Shown: in pieces, positions 23,844-32,483 of the stretch | How the letters are laid out: each line of letters begins with the position of its first letter | Position numbering within the stretch: the first letter of the stretch is position 1 | NCBI GenBank assembly: GCA_002685965.1 | Contig: NYZE01000100.1 | Span: 1-39,623 of the forward strand | Source: Planctomycetota bacterium | GTDB taxonomy: Bacteria; Planctomycetota; UBA1135; GCA-002748355 | Length of the DNA: 39,623 nucleotides | Direction: 5' to 3' | Made by a program: the position numbers and the translations under genes | Notes under the pieces: generated by a model | Database searches by the model: none | Told to the model about the DNA's origin: nothing | Seen by the model: only the letters and a program-made list of their open reading frames with translations

Positions 23844-24284
23844 CGTACCCGCGGCGTTGCCCTACAGGAGCCTACACCGGCAGAGGCACCCAGTCGGCAG
23901 TCGACTCAGTGACGGCCTCTGGTAACGAAGTTCTCCGCGACGAGATCAGCGACAACCTTGTTGTCCAGGTCGGTGCAGTGGCCGTCGGCGTTGAAACGCA
24001 CACCGCGAGCAGGCCGACGGCCGAGTTCGGCGAAACGAGCGCGAACGTCCACGAGATCCACGCCGTCCTCCTTGGACACTCGCACAGCGGTTTCGTCCAC
24101 TGAGCCTTGGGGGAACGAATCGTCGAGTAAGACCGGCTCGCTATCATATGACGTTTCTGACGGTACTGATCCCAGCCTCGGCCTTCGGAGGGCATTCGGC
24201 CGGCGCCAAGCCGGGCATGTTCGCAATGGCCGCCGTCTGAAAACGCTCGCGTTCGGGGGCATGGTGCGCTGATGCTGGCGGGGA
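23844..24284. other. 441-nt region holding gene remnants
   Basis: No intact gene was found between the SPASM-like stub and the lipoprotein at 24285. The minus strand holds the SGNH tail at 23906-24142. The part from about 24145 to 24284 holds short open frames on both strands without recognisable similarity; it must include the promoter of the plus-strand lipoprotein gene. Confidence 0.5.
23906..24142 (-). pseudogene. decayed C-terminal tail of an SGNH-type hydrolase
   Basis: About 80 codons at the 3' end of a longer frame look like the end of an SGNH protein: VSKEDGVDLVDVRARFAELG, then FNADGHCTDLDNKVVADLVA, with the block V DGH histidine and the helix that usually follows. No block I serine motif, signal peptide or sensible start lies upstream before the divergent gene at 24285; the frame upstream is arginine-rich shadow. 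It is therefore read as the remnant of a second SGNH gene of which the first part is lost, not a functional product. It ends 62 nt before the SPASM-like stub. Confidence 0.5.
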
Positions 24285-25364
24285 ATGTCGCGACTGAAAC
24301 GGATCCTCACGACCCACTGCCTCGCAGCGTTGACCGCAACAGCCTGCACGCCACGGGCCCCGACGGAGAGCGCCCGGCCCAAACAGGACCGCAGAGTTCT
24401 CGGCGTCTACTACCAACCGTCGCCCAAGACGCCGGCTGAGCTGCAGAGAGTCATCGAGGGCGACCCCGGCGGACGGCAAGCCTTCACACACGCGATGGCA
24501 GCAGTCGTTCGGTTCGAGCGTGCAGGAACACGAGAAGTCTGGCGCGATTATCTCGCTGCGGCGGCGAGGGTCGGTCGCGGCCGGTTCCGCTGCGTGTTCG
24601 ATGTCCATGTCCTCGCCAACGATGAATGGCTGACCAACGGTCGGTTCGCCGGCCTCATGCATCGCATGCTCGAGAGCGAACATGCTGACCTCATTGGCGG
24701 TTGGTACGTCTGCGACGAAGCACTGGGCCGCAGCATCCAGGGCCGCAAGAACCCGGTCGACCTGAAACCGATGTGGGACCTTGTCATCGCGATCCGAAGC
24801 GTGGCCAAGCAGACCAACAGGCCGCAGATGATCTACGCCGACTACGCTTCGGTTCTGCCCCTCCTCAAACGCGGCGGCGACCCGATAAAGGGCGGCTATG
24901 CCGACTACACGGCAGACCCAGCACAACGCGCACCCTTCCTGTGGGGCGGCCATTGGGTCGGCAAGGTTGACGATCCGCGCTACAACGAGGGCAATCCAAT
25001 CGTGCGCGGCTACGGCTTCTTCGGTGAGGACGTGACCATGGTCAACTGGTGGGGCGACGCGGCCGAGTTGCATCGTTGGGCGCCACGCATCCTCAGTGAG
25101 TTGCCGACCAACAAGCTGCACCTCGGCATCTGCTACGACTGGACGCCCAGCACTCCCAGCAACAACGCCAAGGGGCTCGCGCGCACGGCTGACGTGACGA
25201 ATAAAGCCAAGGAACTCGGGGTCGTCGGTTTTTGGTTCTGGTCCTGGCAGGCGATCGACGCCGGCGGCAAACGCTACAAGGGACTACGCGAGTGGTGGGA
25301 AACCGCGCCCGGTGAGGAACATGCGCGGCGCTATGCTTCGCTCGTCGAGTCACTTGGCCGATAG
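24285..25364 (+). CDS. hypothetical lipoprotein, probable TIM-barrel (glycosidase-like)
   Basis: A 359-residue protein from an ATG with a lipoprotein signal (LTTHCLAALTATACTPR, lipobox ATAC). The body has the strand rhythm of a glycosidase-like barrel: RVLGVYYQPSP, FRCVFDVHVLANDEW, LIGGWYVCDEALGRS, PQMIYADYASVLP, GYGFFGEDVTMVNWW, LHLGICYDWTPS and GVVGFWFWSWQAID. The glutamate in GWYVCDEA is placed as a glycosidase acid/base would be, as in DUF4434-like proteins, but similarity is not clear enough to name a family. It is a single-gene unit, divergent from the remnant region. Confidence 0.65.
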   Translation: MSRLKRILTTHCLAALTATACTPRAPTESARPKQDRRVLGVYYQPSPKTPAELQRVIEGDPGGRQAFTHAMAAVVRFERAGTREVWRDYLAAAARVGRGRFRCVFDVHVLANDEWLTNGRFAGLMHRMLESEHADLIGGWYVCDEALGRSIQGRKNPVDLKPMWDLVIAIRSVAKQTNRPQMIYADYASVLPLLKRGGDPIKGGYADYTADPAQRAPFLWGGHWVGKVDDPRYNEGNPIVRGYGFFGEDVTMVNWWGDAAELHRWAPRILSELPTNKLHLGICYDWTPSTPSNNAKGLARTADVTNKAKELGVVGFWFWSWQAIDAGGKRYKGLREWWETAPGEEHARRYASLVESLGR

Positions 25365-25399
25365 GAAAACGTACCGCGCCATGGCTCGTTCCACAGATC

Positions 25400-25564
25400 G
25401 TGGTAGGCATCGCTTGCTTGGCGTGTGCCTCGGGCGGCCGAAGCCAGCCGCAAACGCCGACGATGAACCCGATCAGAAAATCTGACGAAAACAAGACGTG
25501 GCAGACGCCGAGCGTCGAATCGAACGCCAAAAAGTCACTGCTCTCGGCACCACGGTCAACGTAA
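25400..25564 (+). CDS. possible small lipoprotein-like ORF
   Basis: GTG at 25400 to TAA at 25564, 54 codons. It starts VVGIACLACASGG, which resembles the end of a lipoprotein signal, and continues with a polar tail (SDENKTWQTPSVESNAKK). The signal has no basic residue at its N-terminus, and no ribosome-binding site was identified. It may be a small envelope protein or a chance frame; the spacer holds nothing else. Confidence 0.28.
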   Translation: MVGIACLACASGGRSQPQTPTMNPIRKSDENKTWQTPSVESNAKKSLLSAPRST

Positions 25565-25590
25565 ACAGCTCCTGCAACCGCCTCCGTGAC

Positions 25591-25597
25591 CAAAGGA
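25591..25597 (+). promoter_or_regulatory. ribosome-binding site deciding the selenoprotein start
   Basis: AAAGGAG lies 6 nt before the ATG at 25604. It favours this ATG over the in-frame GTG at 25586. Confidence 0.7.
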
Positions 25598-25603
25598 GAC
25601 TCG

Positions 25604-26473
25604 ATGCGACCACTCATCATAGCCGTCGCCACCGGCGCCTTGCTGATTTCGACCACCGTCGCCCAGCGCCGAGGACGGGGTTTCCGAGCCAGTGGCGACA
25701 CCTGGAAGTTCCTCGCCAAGAAGTACGACAAGAACAAGGACGGCGAGATCACCTGGAAGGAGTACGCCCGCGACAAGGGCAAGTTCGCCGAGCTCGACAA
25801 GGACGGCAACGGCGGGATCACAAAGACCGACTTCGACCAGGGTGGAGGTCGCGGACAGGGCTCGCGCGGCAATCGCCGCCGCGGCGGCGCTACGCCGAAA
25901 GCCGGTGACCTGGCTCCCGACTTCGACCTGCCGCTCGCCAAGAAGCCAAAGCAGCGCATCAAGCTGTCGAGCTTCGCCGGCAAGAAACCGGTCGCGTTGA
26001 TCTTCGGCAGCTACACCTGACCGCCGTTCGCGAACTCAGCCGGTCGGCTGAGGAAGCTGTACAAGGACTACAAGCCGGACGTGCAGTTCATTCTCGTCTA
26101 CGTGCGCGAGGCACACGCGATCGACGGCTCCAGACCCAACAGTCGGGTCCAGATCGAGGATCCTGTCTCCGACTTCGAACGGCAAGAGGTCGCCAGTTCG
26201 TGCATCGCCAATCTCAAGTTGCCGATGACCACCGTCGTGGACGGCGTCGATGACAAGGTCGGCACTGCCTACCAGGGGCTGCCCGATCGACTCTACCTGA
26301 TCGGCAAGGACGGCAAGATCGCTTACGCCGGCGGGCGCGGCCCGCGCGGCTTCCAGCCCGAAGAACTCGAAGACTCGATCATCGAGGAGCTGAACAAGAT
26401 CTGGAAGAGCGGCAAGAAGGCGAAGGCAACGAAGACTAAGCGCAACAAGCAGACGGACGCCAAGGGCAAGTAG
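25604..26473 (+). CDS. EF-hand plus deiodinase-like thioredoxin-fold selenoprotein (in-frame TGA read as selenocysteine)
   Basis: From the ATG at 25604 the frame runs to TAG at 26473 and is interrupted once, by TGA at 26018-26020. With that codon read as selenocysteine the protein has 289 residues. Residues 1-20 are a Sec signal peptide (MRPLIIAVATGALLISTTVA). Two EF-hand loops follow: Asp42-Glu53 (DKNKDGEITWKE) and Asp65-Asp76 (DKDGNGGITKTD). The thioredoxin-like domain from about residue 98 reads APDFDLPL, then FGSYT-U139-PPF, FILVYVREAHAIDG and DRLYLIGKDGKIAYAGGRGP, the pattern of iodothyronine deiodinases, whose active site is FGS-x-T-U-PPF. In bacteria such proteins do not handle thyroid hormone and are probably thiol/selenol redox enzymes, here likely calcium-linked and exported. 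A SECIS-like hairpin lies at 26035-26052. The C-terminus is lysine-rich. Convergent with peroxiredoxin. Confidence 0.9.
26018..26052 (+). promoter_or_regulatory. UGA selenocysteine codon and SECIS-like hairpin
   Basis: The UGA occupies 26018-26020. After 14 nt, CTCAGCC pairs with GGCTGAG around a GGTC loop, a perfect 7-bp stem (26035-26052). The loop begins with GG at 22-23 nt after the UGA. Bacterial SECIS elements bind SelB through a loop G within about 16-37 nt of the UGA, and E. coli fdhF carries GGUCU in its loop. The fit is by eye. Confidence 0.8.
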
Positions 26474-26493
26474 CGCTCGATCGAATTAGGCGG

Positions 26494-26507
26494 CTAGTGG
26501 AGACCCA

Positions 26508-26511
<4 letters not shown>
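26494..26511. terminator. hairpin between convergent genes
   Basis: CTAGTGG, a 4-nt loop AGAC, and CCACTAG form a perfect 7-bp stem about 20 nt past the selenoprotein stop; it overlaps the last codons of the convergent peroxiredoxin gene. No T-run follows, so this is a weak terminator candidate that could serve both directions. Confidence 0.4.
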
Positions 26512-27164
<653 letters not shown>

Positions 27165-27232
27165 CTGTGGTTCCCTTCCTCGCTGGGTATTACGAAACTC
27201 CAAGCACCGGTGCAAGACGCCGTGGTATCGCG

Positions 27233-28732
27233 TCAGGCGATCGGCGGCTCCTGAGCCGACCGGACGTGCGCGTGCTCGTAAAGGAGCAGTCCTACCAGTG
27301 CCCAAACCCACCCTAGCGGCGCGACGATGGCGAGCACGACAAAGGCGACGCTGGCCCAGAACCACATCGCGTAGCGGCCGCGGGTCATCTCGAAGACCGC
27401 GAGTTCCGCATGCGCGGTCGGATGCGTCAGCATGATCTCGCCAAACACAAACATCAGGTGCAACGCACACGCGAGCGGGAAGAAAGGCAGCACCAGATCT
27501 TCGAGCGGGCCACCAACCAGGAACGGCATGACACAGGCAGTGCCAAGGATCGCCGACTGCAGCAGCAGGTGCGGTGGCAGGAGCGGACTCTGCCAGAGAT
27601 CGCGCGCCTTGGCTTGCGCAAACAAGAACGCGGTATAGATCGCGGTCAGTCCAGCCAGCACCACACCGATGCCAGCCAGCCAACGTGCGAAGGCGCCACC
27701 GCCAAAGATGCTGGCGAGAAAGTGCAAGCCGAGCACGATCGAGTAGCCAAGGATGATGAACGAGCCACGCACGAGCCAGCTCTTCCATTGCGGCCGACGG
27801 AAGATCAGCAGGAAGCGCTCAGGCCGCTTCAGGTCCCAGATCAACAGCCCGCCCGTGATCCCGAGGAAGGTACCAGAGACAATCGGCGCGACCCAGCGGA
27901 ACACGGTGTGGTCGGGCTGCATCCAGCCAAAGAGTACGAAGAAGGCCGCCATGAAGTAGGCCCCCGCGGCGATTCCCTTAGTCCACGTGTAGAGCGAGAC
28001 CTTCCAGCCCCATGGTCTGTCGTGCGCGATGTCGTAGCTGAGCATCGCGCCGGCAGCGCTGTTCGAGGTTCTGGGATGTCCCGACTGCACGCCGCCGCGC
28101 TGCTGCTCCGACCACATGAAGATACCGCCGTCTGGGCGCTCGGCCGCGAGCGGATCGAGCGTCGCCGAGTGCGCGCCCTTGTAGAACAGCTTGGGCTTGG
28201 CCTCCTTCTCCGGCCGCCGCACCTGCACCGAGTCACGGTTCACGTACGACGCGACCTTGGTAGTCGTATCGAGCATGTCTCCGACCAGGATAGCCTCGGT
28301 CGGACACACGACCACACAAGCCGGCTCGAGCCCCATATCGATGCGGTGCGCACAGAAGTTGCACTTCTCTGCGGCGTTGTCCTCCGGGTTGATGAAGATC
28401 GCGTCGTAGGGACACGCTGCGATGCACGCCTTGCAGCCGATGCAAATGTCCTTGTCGAAGTCGACGATGCCGTCGTGGCGCTGGAACATCGCAGTGGTCG
28501 GGCAGATGCTGACGCAGGGCGGCGACGCACACTGGTTGCAACGGGTGACCTGGAATGCGCGCCGCACCTCTGGAAACGTCCCCACATCGACGTACTTGAC
28601 GTAGGTCCGGTGCACAGACAACGGCACCTCGTTCTCGGACTTGCAGGCAGTGCTACACGCATGGCAACCGATGCAGCGAGTGTGATCGATGACCTTGGCC
28701 CAGCGGACTGCGGGCGCGACAGCGTCGGACAT
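27233..28732 (-). CDS. four-cluster ferredoxin fused to NrfD-like quinone membrane subunit
   Basis: Started at the ATG at 28732 (MSDAVAP), giving 499 residues; the frame extends upstream but without a better start. Residues 15-145 hold 16 cysteines in four ferredoxin motifs: Cys20-23-26-30, 65-68-73-77, 97-100-103-107 and 124-127-139-143, as in DmsB/NrfC/PsrB. From about residue 255 the NrfD/PsrC domain begins, with roughly eight membrane helices (ITGGLLIWDLKRPERFLLIF and RGSFIILGYSIVLGLHFLAS). These subunits pass electrons between quinone and a catalytic enzyme, and are usually two genes. No export signal is present. The catalytic partner is not adjacent; the molybdopterin enzyme at 9273 is the only candidate here. 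It is followed by peroxiredoxin. Confidence 0.92.
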   Translation of the reverse strand: MSDAVAPAVRWAKVIDHTRCIGCHACSTACKSENEVPLSVHRTYVKYVDVGTFPEVRRAFQVTRCNQCASPPCVSICPTTAMFQRHDGIVDFDKDICIGCKACIAACPYDAIFINPEDNAAEKCNFCAHRIDMGLEPACVVVCPTEAILVGDMLDTTTKVASYVNRDSVQVRRPEKEAKPKLFYKGAHSATLDPLAAERPDGGIFMWSEQQRGGVQSGHPRTSNSAAGAMLSYDIAHDRPWGWKVSLYTWTKGIAAGAYFMAAFFVLFGWMQPDHTVFRWVAPIVSGTFLGITGGLLIWDLKRPERFLLIFRRPQWKSWLVRGSFIILGYSIVLGLHFLASIFGGGAFARWLAGIGVVLAGLTAIYTAFLFAQAKARDLWQSPLLPPHLLLQSAILGTACVMPFLVGGPLEDLVLPFFPLACALHLMFVFGEIMLTHPTAHAELAVFEMTRGRYAMWFWASVAFVVLAIVAPLGWVWALVGLLLYEHAHVRSAQEPPIA

Positions 28733-28884
28733 GGGCGGGAGTCTAGCCACACGGTCATCGCGAACACACGTTCGCGGTCGCGCTTCCACGGCTTCCGCGC
28801 AATGGTCGCGCCGCCCACAGCCACCCCAACTGTGATCGCGCAAGTTGTTTGAGCCTTGCCCTCTACGGCTCCTATCCTACGCGC

Positions 28885-30060
28885 ATGGGTCCAATCACAA
28901 ACAGCCTCCAGGCGGCTGCGGTAGCAGCGCTCTTGTCGGGGTTGGCAGTGGCCGCCCCACAGTCTTTCGAGGCGCGCAACAGCGCCATGGGCGGGACCGG
29001 CGTCGCCTCCTCGGGCTACCTCTCGGCGGGACTGACCAACCCGGCACTGTTGACACGGTACGATTCCACCGATGACTTCGGCATCCTGGTGCCGGCTTTG
29101 GCCGGTGTGCTGGCCGACGAGGACGAACTGGCCAGCGCCATCGATGCCTTCCAGAACAACCTGGACGACCTACAGAATCGCACACCGACTCCCGCCGAAC
29201 TCCTGGCGTTGAGCGCGCAGATCCTGGCGCTCGGCGACCGCAGGCTGACCGGCAGCGCCGGCTTTAGCTTCGCCGCAGCGATCCCGTCAGAGGAGTTCGG
29301 CGTGGCCATCGTCGTGACCTCACGCCTGGACACTACCGGCTTCGTTCAGATCGATCCGACCGATGTCACCCGGATCCTGGCCAACAACCTGACCGGCCTG
29401 CGCTCGAATGGCGTGGTGCTGGCGGCTGCTATCACTGACGTCGGCCTGGCCGTGGCGCATGCTTTCGACGTGGGAGTCGGCAAGCTCTCGGTCGGGCTCA
29501 CGCCCAAGCTGCAGCGCGTCGACACCTTCAACTACTCCGTCAACATCGAGACGTTCGAAGGGGGCGACTTCACGGACAGCGGCTACCGCAACAACAAGGT
29601 CAGCTTCAACTGCGACGCAGGACTCGCATGGGCACCGATCGACGAACTGGTCATTGGTCTCGTCGGCCGCAACTTGGTTGCCACGAACTACGACACCGTG
29701 GTCACCAACGGTCAGAGGTTCTCGTACAACGTCGCACCGCTAGTGACCGCTGGCGCAGCCTTCACGACCGACCTTCTGACCCTCGCTGCCGATGTTGACT
29801 TGACCGTGATCGAACGGTTCGACGATAGGTCCGGGCTCGAGGATGACTCGCAGTATCTGCGGCTCGGCGCCGAACTAGACGCCTGGGAATGGGCCCAGGT
29901 CCGTGGAGGCTTTCAGTGCGACCTGCAGAGCACGACTCCCAACCTGTTCACCGCCGGGCTGGCCGTCTCACCGTTCGATGTCGTTCGTGTTGACCTCGCC
30001 GGGATGATCGGCGGCAAGGGGACCTACGGCGTCGTCTTGCAGGCGGCCATCACGCTCTAG
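28885..30060 (+). CDS. TraF-like outer-membrane beta-barrel protein
   Basis: A 391-residue protein from the ATG at 28885; a TTG 36 nt upstream is less likely. It has a signal peptide (ITNSLQAAAVAALLSGLAVA, ending before APQSF). The next part, ARNSAMGGTGVASSGYLSAG, then LTNPALL, is the hallmark of conjugal transfer protein TraF-like proteins (PF13729), which form an outer-membrane barrel. The rest is alternating beta strands (FGVAIVVTSRL, GKLSVGLTPKLQRV, VSFNCDAGLAWAPI), and the protein ends in a typical TYGVVLQAAITL. No conjugation genes are nearby, so the name reflects family only. Divergent from the FeS/NrfD gene with 152 nt between the starts. Confidence 0.8.
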   Translation: MGPITNSLQAAAVAALLSGLAVAAPQSFEARNSAMGGTGVASSGYLSAGLTNPALLTRYDSTDDFGILVPALAGVLADEDELASAIDAFQNNLDDLQNRTPTPAELLALSAQILALGDRRLTGSAGFSFAAAIPSEEFGVAIVVTSRLDTTGFVQIDPTDVTRILANNLTGLRSNGVVLAAAITDVGLAVAHAFDVGVGKLSVGLTPKLQRVDTFNYSVNIETFEGGDFTDSGYRNNKVSFNCDAGLAWAPIDELVIGLVGRNLVATNYDTVVTNGQRFSYNVAPLVTAGAAFTTDLLTLAADVDLTVIERFDDRSGLEDDSQYLRLGAELDAWEWAQVRGGFQCDLQSTTPNLFTAGLAVSPFDVVRVDLAGMIGGKGTYGVVLQAAITL

Positions 30061-30186
30061 CGGGCTGCTCATCGGGACGCCACGATCGCCGCGTCGCCAT
30101 CCGGTTCTTGAGCGGTCTCGGACACCCCAGTCGTTGCCGAGGGCGCTCCGGCATCGTCGCCCGACGTGGGATCGAACTGGTGCCTA

Positions 30187-31326
30187 CTACGCCAGCGCGT
30201 CCTCGATAAAACGCGGCAGCACTTTGTCGGAGTCGAAGTGCTCCTCGGCGAGTTCGCGCGCAGCGCGACAGTGGTAATCGTAGTTGCCTTCCAACTCCTC
30301 GACGGCAGCATGCGCTTGGTCAAAGGTCTCGAACGCGAACAGTCCATCGCCTGCCGGCAGCCACGATTGGAAGCCGGTGTCCTGGGTAATGACCGGCCGG
30401 CCGGTTGCCATCCACTGCTGGCTGCGCTCACTGAACCACCCGGTCCCCGCGTAGCCGTGCTTGGCGATCGTGAGTTCGCCGCGCGAAGCGTGGATGAATC
30501 CCTGGTAGGTGTGCAAGGAGCGTGACACCGCGAGCGGGTCCCTGAGGACCCAACCGTGGCTCTCGATCTCTTGCCTCGGAAAGTCCTCGCCACCGAGCGC
30601 GATCTCGCAGCGGCGTTTCGTGTGCCTCGGCATGTCCATGATCAACGGGAACGAGTCGCGCTTGGTGCCGAGACGAAGATCACCGTAGCTTCGGTCTGGA
30701 TAGCTGTCCCACAACATGACCGTCGAGAAGGGTCCGCCCCGACGGGGCGGCTGAACGGGCCAACAGTCCAAGACGGTCGGCTGCAACGCACCATGCCAGG
30801 TGAAGCCGGCCAGGGGGATCTCGGTCTTGCCCTGCGCGATGTGACGACCGAACGTGAAGAACACGTCGTGCGCCTTCGCGATCTCCATCCGGTCGGGGAC
30901 CTGGAGCAACTGGATCTGGTGGAAGCCAGGGTCACGCTCGACGTAGGCCTTGCGCGGTACGCGTTCAAGCCACGGCCGGATCGGATGCAACGCCGAGATG
31001 TTGATCAGCAAGTCAGCCGTGCGGCAGACCTCGGCGTGGTCCGCGGGTCCGTGCCACCTCCTCGAGTGCGCATCGTAGTAGGCCCATCGATCCTCAAGGC
31101 CCGCACCGCGAAACACCTCCTCGGCGTAGTTCAGACCGTAGGTCGGATCCGTGGTCGTGATGTGCCGGCTCGGGTCGTAGCAGCTCTCCCAGTCGTCACT
31201 ATCCTCAAGATACCAAACGTCATGACCGAGCCGCCGCAGGCCGAGCACCCACTGCAGCACCGACCAGGTCATGCCGGCAACGGGCCCGCGCACGATGTAG
31301 CCGCAGAGGATGATGCGAAGACTCAT
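30187..31326 (-). CDS. glycosyltransferase (GT-B like), paralogue 1
   Basis: A 379-residue cytoplasmic protein from an ATG, overlapping the previous stop by 4 nt (ATGA). The N-terminal half opens with IILCGYIVRGPVAGMTWSVL and WVLGLRRLGHDVWYLEDSDD, the pattern of GT-B nucleotide-sugar enzymes. The C-terminal half has ASRGELTIAKHGYAGTGWFS, MATGRPVITQDTGF and EEHFDSDKVLPRF. It shares these stretches with the genes at 31323 and 33178, so the three are tandem paralogues. Related proteins are annotated as CgeB-like glycosyltransferases; no donor or acceptor can be assigned. It is the last gene of the seven-gene operon; the convergent TraF-like gene ends 126 nt away. Confidence 0.75.
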   Translation of the reverse strand: MSLRIILCGYIVRGPVAGMTWSVLQWVLGLRRLGHDVWYLEDSDDWESCYDPSRHITTTDPTYGLNYAEEVFRGAGLEDRWAYYDAHSRRWHGPADHAEVCRTADLLINISALHPIRPWLERVPRKAYVERDPGFHQIQLLQVPDRMEIAKAHDVFFTFGRHIAQGKTEIPLAGFTWHGALQPTVLDCWPVQPPRRGGPFSTVMLWDSYPDRSYGDLRLGTKRDSFPLIMDMPRHTKRRCEIALGGEDFPRQEIESHGWVLRDPLAVSRSLHTYQGFIHASRGELTIAKHGYAGTGWFSERSQQWMATGRPVITQDTGFQSWLPAGDGLFAFETFDQAHAAVEELEGNYDYHCRAARELAEEHFDSDKVLPRFIEDALA

Positions 31327-32483
31327 GCGTCTCGCATCGCTCGGTCAACGAGGTCGCGCAGCACCTTGTCGGAATCGAACCACTCTTCCGCGATGTCGCG
31401 CGCCGCCCTGGCGTGGCGGTCGTAGTCCGCGACGACCTGCTGCACTCCGGCAGCAGCCTCCTCGAGCGTACGAAATGGCACGATGCCGCAACCCACCGGC
31501 AGCACGTCCGAGAAGCCGGTCTCCTGCACGACGACCGGACGTCCGGTCGCCAGGTAGCACGCCGAGCGGCAACTGAACCAACCCGACTGTCCCTGGACGT
31601 ATCCGTTCTTGGCTACGCTCCACTCGCCGGCGGAAGACTCGATGTAGCTGCGATAGGCGTCGACCGTGCCGCTCACCTCGCCCGGATCGACCAGACGCCA
31701 GCCCTTGTGGCGCAGCAGGTCGATCGGCAACTTGCGGCCACGCCCCTGATTGGCCGCCAGTTCGACCGGCGTCGGCTGGATCAGGGACGGCAGATCGAAG
31801 AACCGGCGAAACTCGATGTCCTTCTGTCCGTACTCTCTGCCGCCGTACTCGATCGGGTTGTACGAGCGCCAGTTCATGACCGTCGTGAACACGTCGCCGT
31901 GCTTCGACTCCGGCCGCCATTCGGACAGTACGACCGGCTGTCGCGTCGGCACCCAGTCATGTCCTGTGTCCGGCGTCGCCTCCGAATGCTTCTCGCCGAA
32001 GCTGAACGTCACGTCATGCACGTCGATGAGGTTCCGCAAGTAGTCGTTGCCAGCGACGATCTTGACCTGCGTGAACACGGGGTCCGAGTCGATGTAGGCC
32101 ATGCGGCGGGCGCTGCGATACTCGTCCGGCCGCTCCAGCGTTCCCGACACGTTGATCAACAAGTCCGCCGTCTCGAGCACCTCGGTACGCTTGAGATCCG
32201 ACAGCCCGAACCACTGGCCCTGCCACGCGAAGCGATAGGCCCATCGATCGCCAAGCCCCCACCGCGACATGCTCTCGTGCAAGTAGTCGGTGTTGTATTT
32301 GCAGTCTTTGACGAGGCCGTCTTCGGAGGGCGCGTAGGGCCACTGCCCCGTGTCCTCGATGTAGTAGACATCGTGGCCAAGCCGGGCCAAGCCGATGACG
32401 TACTGCACGTAGTCCCAGGTGACACCACCAAGCGGGTACTGGCCGATCAAACCCGTGACGATGATGCGCAGCGACGAGCTCAT
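31323..32483 (-). CDS. glycosyltransferase (GT-B like), paralogue 2
   Basis: A 386-residue protein from an ATG, overlapping both neighbours by 4 nt. It begins LRIIVTGLIGQYPLGGVTWD and YVIGLARLGHDVYYIEDTGQ, and ends with ESSAGEWSVAKNGYVQGQSG, LATGRPVVVQETGFSDVLP and AEEWFDSDKVLRDLVDRAM. It is clearly close to paralogue 1, with the same GT-B layout. No signal peptide. It likely adds a second residue or branch to the same glycan; linkage is unknown. Separated from paralogue 3 by the deacetylase gene. Confidence 0.75.
   Translation of the reverse strand: MSSSLRIIVTGLIGQYPLGGVTWDYVQYVIGLARLGHDVYYIEDTGQWPYAPSEDGLVKDCKYNTDYLHESMSRWGLGDRWAYRFAWQGQWFGLSDLKRTEVLETADLLINVSGTLERPDEYRSARRMAYIDSDPVFTQVKIVAGNDYLRNLIDVHDVTFSFGEKHSEATPDTGHDWVPTRQPVVLSEWRPESKHGDVFTTVMNWRSYNPIEYGGREYGQKDIEFRRFFDLPSLIQPTPVELAANQGRGRKLPIDLLRHKGWRLVDPGEVSGTVDAYRSYIESSAGEWSVAKNGYVQGQSGWFSCRSACYLATGRPVVVQETGFSDVLPVGCGIVPFRTLEEAAAGVQQVVADYDRHARAARDIAEEWFDSDKVLRDLVDRAMRDA

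Noticed and set aside
24148-24240. 30-codon plus-strand ORF starting MTFLTVLIPASAFGG
   Set aside because: It is hydrophobic and has an ATG, but no ribosome-binding site or family match was seen. It lies in a region of remnants, so it is probably chance.
30069-30186. Protein-like tail QFDPTSGDDAGAPSATTGVS in another frame after the glycosyltransferase stop
   Set aside because: The glycosyltransferase ends at the same place as its two paralogues, so no frameshifted extension is needed. The tail is low-complexity in GC-rich DNA.
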